This document shows, one piece after another, positions 11,811 through 15,364 of a stretch of 15,364 bases of DNA (its first letter is position 1; every line of letters begins with the position of its first letter). This DNA comes from Flavobacteriales bacterium UBA5871. GTDB lineage: Bacteria; Bacteroidota; Bacteroidia; Flavobacteriales_D; Crocinitomicaceae. The notes beneath the pieces were generated by a model, which was not told where the DNA came from, made no database searches, and saw only the letters and a list, made by a program, of their open reading frames with translations. The DNA is taken from assembly GCA_002432085.1 (NCBI GenBank), contig DJFN01000037.1, forward strand, positions 3,813 through 19,176, in the 5' to 3' direction. A program made the translations under genes and the position numbers.

Positions 11811-11898
11811 GTCGGTCTCCAGTCTCCGGTCAGTCAGTCTTCAGTCAGTCTTCGGTCTCCAGTCGGACGGTCTCCAGTGGAGTCTCCGGTCGGACGGT
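11811..11898. repeat. degenerate GTCTCCAGTC / CAGTCTTC repeat cluster
   Basis: Short interleaved units make up the segment: GGTCTCC occurs three times before an AGT, CAGTC or AGTC recurs throughout, GTCTCCGGTC occurs twice and GTCGGACGGT twice. The period is irregular (about 7-12 bp). It lies just downstream of the phosphatase gene's stop codon. It is unrelated in sequence to the AGTT cluster at 2723-2806 but similar in style and placement. Confidence 0.82.
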
Positions 11899-11927
11899 AT
11901 TTCGTCGGGAGAATCTAAATCCTGAAA

Positions 11928-12890
11928 TCAGAAGAGTGATGTGAGTACTTTCCCGTTGCCGGTTGGCATTTCGAAGTGGAGCATTTCGGCGATCGTTGCC
12001 GGTATATCGATCATTTCGGCTTTTTCGGAAACGACCTTGCCTTTTTTGAAATCCGGGCCCATGGCCAGCAGGCTGATGTGACGACAGCCTTCGCAATTGT
12101 CGCCGTGGTTCACGAAGCCGTTCTTATGTCCGTCGAGGTGACGGCCGTGGTCGTTCGTAATGAACAGCGTGGTGCGGTCTTTCAGCTCCGGATCGGATTG
12201 AATGAGCTGCCACAGGTCGTAGGCATACTGATCGCAGTGAATGATGCCGCGTTTGTAGCCTTCCCAGTCGTTTCCGTGGCCGTGTGTATCCACTTCCAGC
12301 AGGTTGATGAGCATCAGGCTCGGACGATAGGTTTTGAGTACCTCACCTGCTTTCGCAAAAGTTGCCGCGTCGCCGCCATAGCTCGAGCTGTTGCCGTTCG
12401 GTCCGCAATAGGTCGAAGGCATGTACATATTCCACCAATGCTTATCGCGCGTGTTGGCGAGCACTTCCAGTTTGCCTTTGCTGGAAACGAGCCATGCCTT
12501 GGTCTTATCGGCGTTGGTGCTTTTCAGGAAATACTGGAACAGCGAAGGACGTTTGGGCAATTCCCTTCCGCCGTTGCTGATGGTTTGATAGAAACCGGTC
12601 GTGATGGCCGTATGTCCGGCTGTTGTGGTCGTGGAGCCTTCGTTGCGGAAATTGGTATACAGCACGCCTTCCTTTACCAGCTCGCGTCCCATCATCGGAA
12701 TCAGCGCACAGGTCGAATCGCCGAACGTTTCTGTCCAGCGCGGCCCGTCGATCACCAGGATCACTACATACTGCGTTTTGTAGGGGATCTGGACCTCGAA
12801 CTCTTTCGTCGTATTGACGACCTTCGAGCTGCAGCCGCTTCCGGAGAGCAATAGGCCGGTCAGGATGAAAAGTATATAGAGCTTGTGCAT
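11928..12890 (-). CDS. exported alkaline-phosphatase-superfamily phosphodiesterase/phosphatase
   Basis: The 320-residue protein has an N-terminal hydrophobic segment ending LLLSGSGC, a slightly unorthodox lipobox (Cys at 20), so it is probably a lipoprotein in the periplasm or outer membrane. The core is the metal-dependent alkaline phosphatase superfamily. Asp48 in VILVIDGPRW is a metal ligand, the STTTTAGHTAITTG segment (about 87-99) supplies the Thr nucleophile, and VDTHGHGNDW (about 200-209) provides the second metal site. TNDHGRH (about 245-251) and the later HISLL His (271) complete the set. This is the type I phosphodiesterase/nucleotide pyrophosphatase-like branch rather than the sulfatase branch (no Cys-x-Pro-x-Arg). 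Substrate is unknown. A Cys266/Cys269 pair sits beside the metal ligands. It follows the HExxH gene by 75 bp on the same strand. Confidence 0.9.
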   Translation of the reverse strand: MHKLYILFILTGLLLSGSGCSSKVVNTTKEFEVQIPYKTQYVVILVIDGPRWTETFGDSTCALIPMMGRELVKEGVLYTNFRNEGSTTTTAGHTAITTGFYQTISNGGRELPKRPSLFQYFLKSTNADKTKAWLVSSKGKLEVLANTRDKHWWNMYMPSTYCGPNGNSSSYGGDAATFAKAGEVLKTYRPSLMLINLLEVDTHGHGNDWEGYKRGIIHCDQYAYDLWQLIQSDPELKDRTTLFITNDHGRHLDGHKNGFVNHGDNCEGCRHISLLAMGPDFKKGKVVSEKAEMIDIPATIAEMLHFEMPTGNGKVLTSLF

Positions 12891-12965
12891 GTACCGATAA
12901 AATCTGGCTGAAAGTACGATTTATTCGCGAGATATAGCAGTGTTCTGGCCGGAAAGCCTGTCGAC

Positions 12966-13514
12966 TCACGAACAATGCCAGTTCTGCAACCGCGAACGAA
13001 TCTCATCCGGGCTCAGGTAATCGCGAAGCACCGTCTTACGCTCCCACGTATAGCCGGGAATCAACCGGACATATAATGCATAAGCCAGCAGCTCTTCGCC
13101 GTATCCGTGCGTAATGGCGCCCTCGTCGGCACCGCGCTCGAGCTTTCGCTTCACGGAAGGCATGCTGTAAGTGAGCAGCGTTTTCAGCAGCTTTGTGCGA
13201 CTCATTGAGTTGAACTGTACGACATGACTCAGCTCGTGGGCGACAACGCTTCGTTGGAGCGATTCGGACAGATTTTTGAAAAGCACCTGTTCGATCGGCG
13301 GCTTTGCTTCTCCTTGTATAACAATCGTATATCGCCGTTTATCCGGCCTCGAGAGCCAGGTGGAAGGATTGGGCGTGGTGCCATAAGGGACGGCATGGCG
13401 CGGCTTCTGAATAAATTCAATCGATGTGTGATCGAGCTCCGGAAAAGCCCGAAGCACTTCGCGGATGACTGTTTCTTGCTCCGCCGGAATGTTTTTGAAA
13501 GTTTTGTTCGACAT
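12966..13514 (-). CDS. HExxH metalloprotease-like protein
   Basis: From ATG 13512-13514 the protein is 182 residues. A longer frame exists only with a TTG start, so I use this ATG. It contains the zinc-binding motif HELSH (residues 93-97, AHELSHVVQFNS) and, about 30 residues on, KLERGADEGAI (about 124-133). There E126 in the ExxAD pattern is the likely third zinc ligand, as in gluzincin-type peptidases. There is no signal peptide, so it is probably cytoplasmic. The N-terminal 80 residues (IREVLRAFPELDHTSIEFIQ...RRYTIVI) form a strand/helix platform. The protein is small for a peptidase and its substrate cannot be inferred. It is divergent from the cyanophycin synthetase gene, with 187 bp between start codons. 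Confidence 0.82.
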   Translation of the reverse strand: MSNKTFKNIPAEQETVIREVLRAFPELDHTSIEFIQKPRHAVPYGTTPNPSTWLSRPDKRRYTIVIQGEAKPPIEQVLFKNLSESLQRSVVAHELSHVVQFNSMSRTKLLKTLLTYSMPSVKRKLERGADEGAITHGYGEELLAYALYVRLIPGYTWERKTVLRDYLSPDEIRSRLQNWHCS

Positions 13515-13701
13515 CTCTATAGGGCTTGATGCAACATTACGGCGTTGGACAGGCTTTAGGGGCAAATTCGGCGTTAACAAGTCCTAAATCCAAGAATTAT
13601 GCAAGGAATCTGATTTTTGTGTAAATGAAATCGATGCCTCCGAAATCATATTTGCAATAACAGTGCGGCTTGAAGGACATTGCCGTGTTACACCACAAAC
13701 C

Positions 13702-15364
13702 ATGAAAATAGAGGATATCAGGATTTTGCGCGGGCCTAATTTTTGGTCCGGCTATCGCCAGAAACTGGTCGTTATGAAACTCGACCTGGAACACTACGAA
13801 GAACTGCCGACAAACAAAATCAGCGGCTTTTACGAACGCATTATGGAGCTCTTGCCTTCCCTGCATGAGCATTATTGCTCCGAAGAAGAACCTGGCGGCC
13901 TGTGCACACGGATGAAAGAAGGAACCTGGCTTGGACACGTGATCGAACACGTGGCTTTGGAGTTGCAGGTATTGGCGGGAATCGATGTCGGTTTTGGCCG
14001 GACACGATCTGCCGGGAAGAAAGGCGTTTACCACGTGGTCTTCTCCTATGAATCGGAAGGAGCCGGCCGTCATGCAGGCTGCGCGGCCGTCGAGCTGGTG
14101 AGAGCCGTAGCGGAATCCCGGCCTTACTCCGTAAAAGAAGTAGTGGATGAGCTCACCGATATCTGGAAAAGCGAACGTCCGGGACCAAGCACGCAAGCGA
14201 TCATCGACGAAGCCGAAAGACGTCGCATTCCGGTAACGCGACTCGACGACCATTCCTTATATCTCCTCGGACACGGGAGCAAACAACAGCTGTTCCGCGC
14301 AACGATTATGGGAACGACCAGCAACGTCGGCGTCGATACGGCGGGTTGTAAATGGACCACGAAAAAATTGCTGTACGACAACGGCATTCCCGTTTCCAGG
14401 GGAATTATCATCGAAGATCGCTCCGAATTGGCAGCTGCCGTCAAAAGCATCGGCTTTCCGTTGGTGATCAAACCGGTTGATGGCAATCACGGTCGCGGTA
14501 TCACAGCCGAGATCAACGACATGCGAACCGCACGAAAAGCTTGGAAGCTGGCTTCAGGCGTAGCTGATAAGATCATTGTCGAACAGCATTTAAAAGGCTA
14601 TGACTTCCGCCTGCTGGTGATCAATTACCAGTTGGTTGCCGTGGCGCGACGTACGCCGCCTACGATCATCGGTGATGGTGTTTCGACTGTTCGTCAGCTG
14701 GTAGATGCATTAAATACCGATCCGAAACGCGGAAGAGGACACGAACGCACGCTGACACGCGTCAGCATAGATCAGCACACGCGTATGTTGCTGAAAGAAC
14801 GCGGAATGACGCAGGATACCGTTTTGCCGAAAGGCCAATGGTTCCAGCTCAAACGCACGGCGAATCTTTCTACCGGTGGTACGTCCGAAGATGTGACCGA
14901 CCTGGTTCACCCGGAAACGAAATTCATGGCCGAACGCGTCGCCCGACTGGTGAAGCTGGATGTGTGCGGTATCGACCTGATGGCACAGGACATCTCCATT
15001 CCGCTGAATGATCAGCACGGTGGGATCATCGAAGTCAATGCGGCACCGGGACTGCGCATGCATACCAATCCTTCTTCGGGAACACCGCGCGAAGTGGCAA
15101 AACCAATCCTTGATATGCTCTTTCCGAATGATTCCAATGGCCGGATTCCGCTGGTGGCGATTACCGGGACCAACGGGAAGACCACGACCACACGACTGAT
15201 GGCGCATATTGCGGCCCAGGCCGGGCGTTCGGTCGGCTACACAACCACGGAAGGCGTTTACATCAACGGTCACCTGGTGCGAAAAGGCGATTGCACGGGC
15301 CCGGCAAGTACGCGAATGGTACTCTGCGATCCGATGGTCGATTTCGCCGTGCTGGAATGTGCCT
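13702..15364 (+). CDS. cphA: cyanophycin synthetase (CphA1 type), 5' part
   Basis: The ORF starts at ATG 13702 and runs off the right edge after 554 codons, roughly two thirds of the usual 870-900. CphA1 polymerises aspartate and arginine, using ATP, into cyanophycin, a cytoplasmic nitrogen store. The N-terminal domain (about 1-160) has the family opening MKIEDIRILRGPNFWS and carries H79-V-I-E82-H83. The ATP-grasp domain (about 215-475) shows LLYDNGIPVSRG, FPLVIKPVDGNHGRGI, YDFRLLVIN and GIIEVNAAPGLRMH; it activates the backbone carboxylate for Asp addition. The Mur-ligase-like domain begins with VAITGTNGKTTTTRLM (P-loop at about 489-497) and adds Arg. A cyanophycinase gene commonly neighbours cphA but is not in this window; it could lie further right. 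Confidence 0.96.
   Translation, partial: MKIEDIRILRGPNFWSGYRQKLVVMKLDLEHYEELPTNKISGFYERIMELLPSLHEHYCSEEEPGGLCTRMKEGTWLGHVIEHVALELQVLAGIDVGFGRTRSAGKKGVYHVVFSYESEGAGRHAGCAAVELVRAVAESRPYSVKEVVDELTDIWKSERPGPSTQAIIDEAERRRIPVTRLDDHSLYLLGHGSKQQLFRATIMGTTSNVGVDTAGCKWTTKKLLYDNGIPVSRGIIIEDRSELAAAVKSIGFPLVIKPVDGNHGRGITAEINDMRTARKAWKLASGVADKIIVEQHLKGYDFRLLVINYQLVAVARRTPPTIIGDGVSTVRQLVDALNTDPKRGRGHERTLTRVSIDQHTRMLLKERGMTQDTVLPKGQWFQLKRTANLSTGGTSEDVTDLVHPETKFMAERVARLVKLDVCGIDLMAQDISIPLNDQHGGIIEVNAAPGLRMHTNPSSGTPREVAKPILDMLFPNDSNGRIPLVAITGTNGKTTTTRLMAHIAAQAGRSVGYTTTEGVYINGHLVRKGDCTGPASTRMVLCDPMVDFAVLECA

Noticed and set aside
11976..12854. 292-residue plus-strand ORF opposite the phosphatase gene
   Set aside because: The minus strand carries all catalytic motifs of the alkaline phosphatase superfamily and a signal segment; the antisense frame is open because of the codon bias of the real gene.
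13515..13580. N-terminal extension of the HExxH protein
   Set aside because: It requires a TTG start and adds a low-complexity leader (LPLKPVQRRN); the ATG at 13514 is the better start.
13647..13654. CATATTTG as a -7 box for cphA
   Set aside because: It misses the first consensus base and has no TTTG at the expected -33 spacing; too weak to list as a promoter.
14710..15273. 187-residue minus-strand ORF inside cphA
   Set aside because: It is antisense to the conserved ATP-grasp and Mur-ligase P-loop coding sequence; its His/Arg/Gly-rich composition is typical of shadow frames.

Overview
The window reads as a piece of a Bacteroidota chromosome, probably Flavobacteriales-like (order not resolved). 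Evidence for this: secreted proteins end in type IX secretion sorting domains (one of the gliding-motility-associated CHU_C kind, one of the PNP...GxY kind); several promoter candidates look like the Bacteroidota TAnnTTTG -7 box; start codons lack Shine-Dalgarno sequences; and the intergenic regions hold the degenerate short-period repeats common in this phylum. No rRNA, tRNA, insertion sequence, phage module or CRISPR array is visible.

Layout: 1-245 is the 3' end of an unrecognised plus-strand gene. 269-2637 is a tight minus-strand operon: a secreted TPR-like protein with a soluble segment resembling the C-terminal part of DUF2723 proteins, then an ECF sigma factor (14-bp overlap), then a one-pass membrane protein in the anti-sigma position. 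2638-3006 is non-coding and holds an AGTT-based repeat cluster. 3007-9084 is a minus-strand run of five envelope genes: a GIGT-repeat/coiled-coil surface protein, an 840-residue type A CTD protein, a 327-residue CHU_C protein, an outer-membrane beta-barrel and a periplasmic TPR protein. The first four are separated by only 3-6 bp. Upstream lies an AT-rich region with three TTGCGGT-type half-sites forming two overlapping perfect palindromes.

9418-10415 holds small genes: an XRE-family HTH protein (minus), a divergent 97-residue protein of unknown function (plus), and a 78-residue acidic protein (minus). 10416-10889 has no clear gene but contains two minus-strand intrinsic terminators; one closes a short transcription unit with a possible 24-codon ORF. 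10890-11712 encodes an outer-membrane barrel followed by a 54-residue lmo0937/DUF5670-type membrane protein. 11811-11898 is a second repeat cluster of a different family. 11928-12890 is an alkaline-phosphatase-superfamily exported (probably lipo-) protein, and 12966-13514 an HExxH metalloprotease-like protein. 13702 to the right edge is the first 554 codons of a cyanophycin synthetase (CphA1 type), which makes the Asp/Arg storage polymer.

Functionally, most of the window is envelope biology: sigma/anti-sigma regulation coupled to a periplasmic protein, T9SS cargo with a partner barrel, and a nitrogen-storage gene at the right end. No complete novel system can be claimed. The least explained pieces are the sigma operon with its DUF2723-like companion, the three-half-site palindrome before the surface operon, the XRE/97-residue divergent pair, and the short terminated transcript near 10617-10770.
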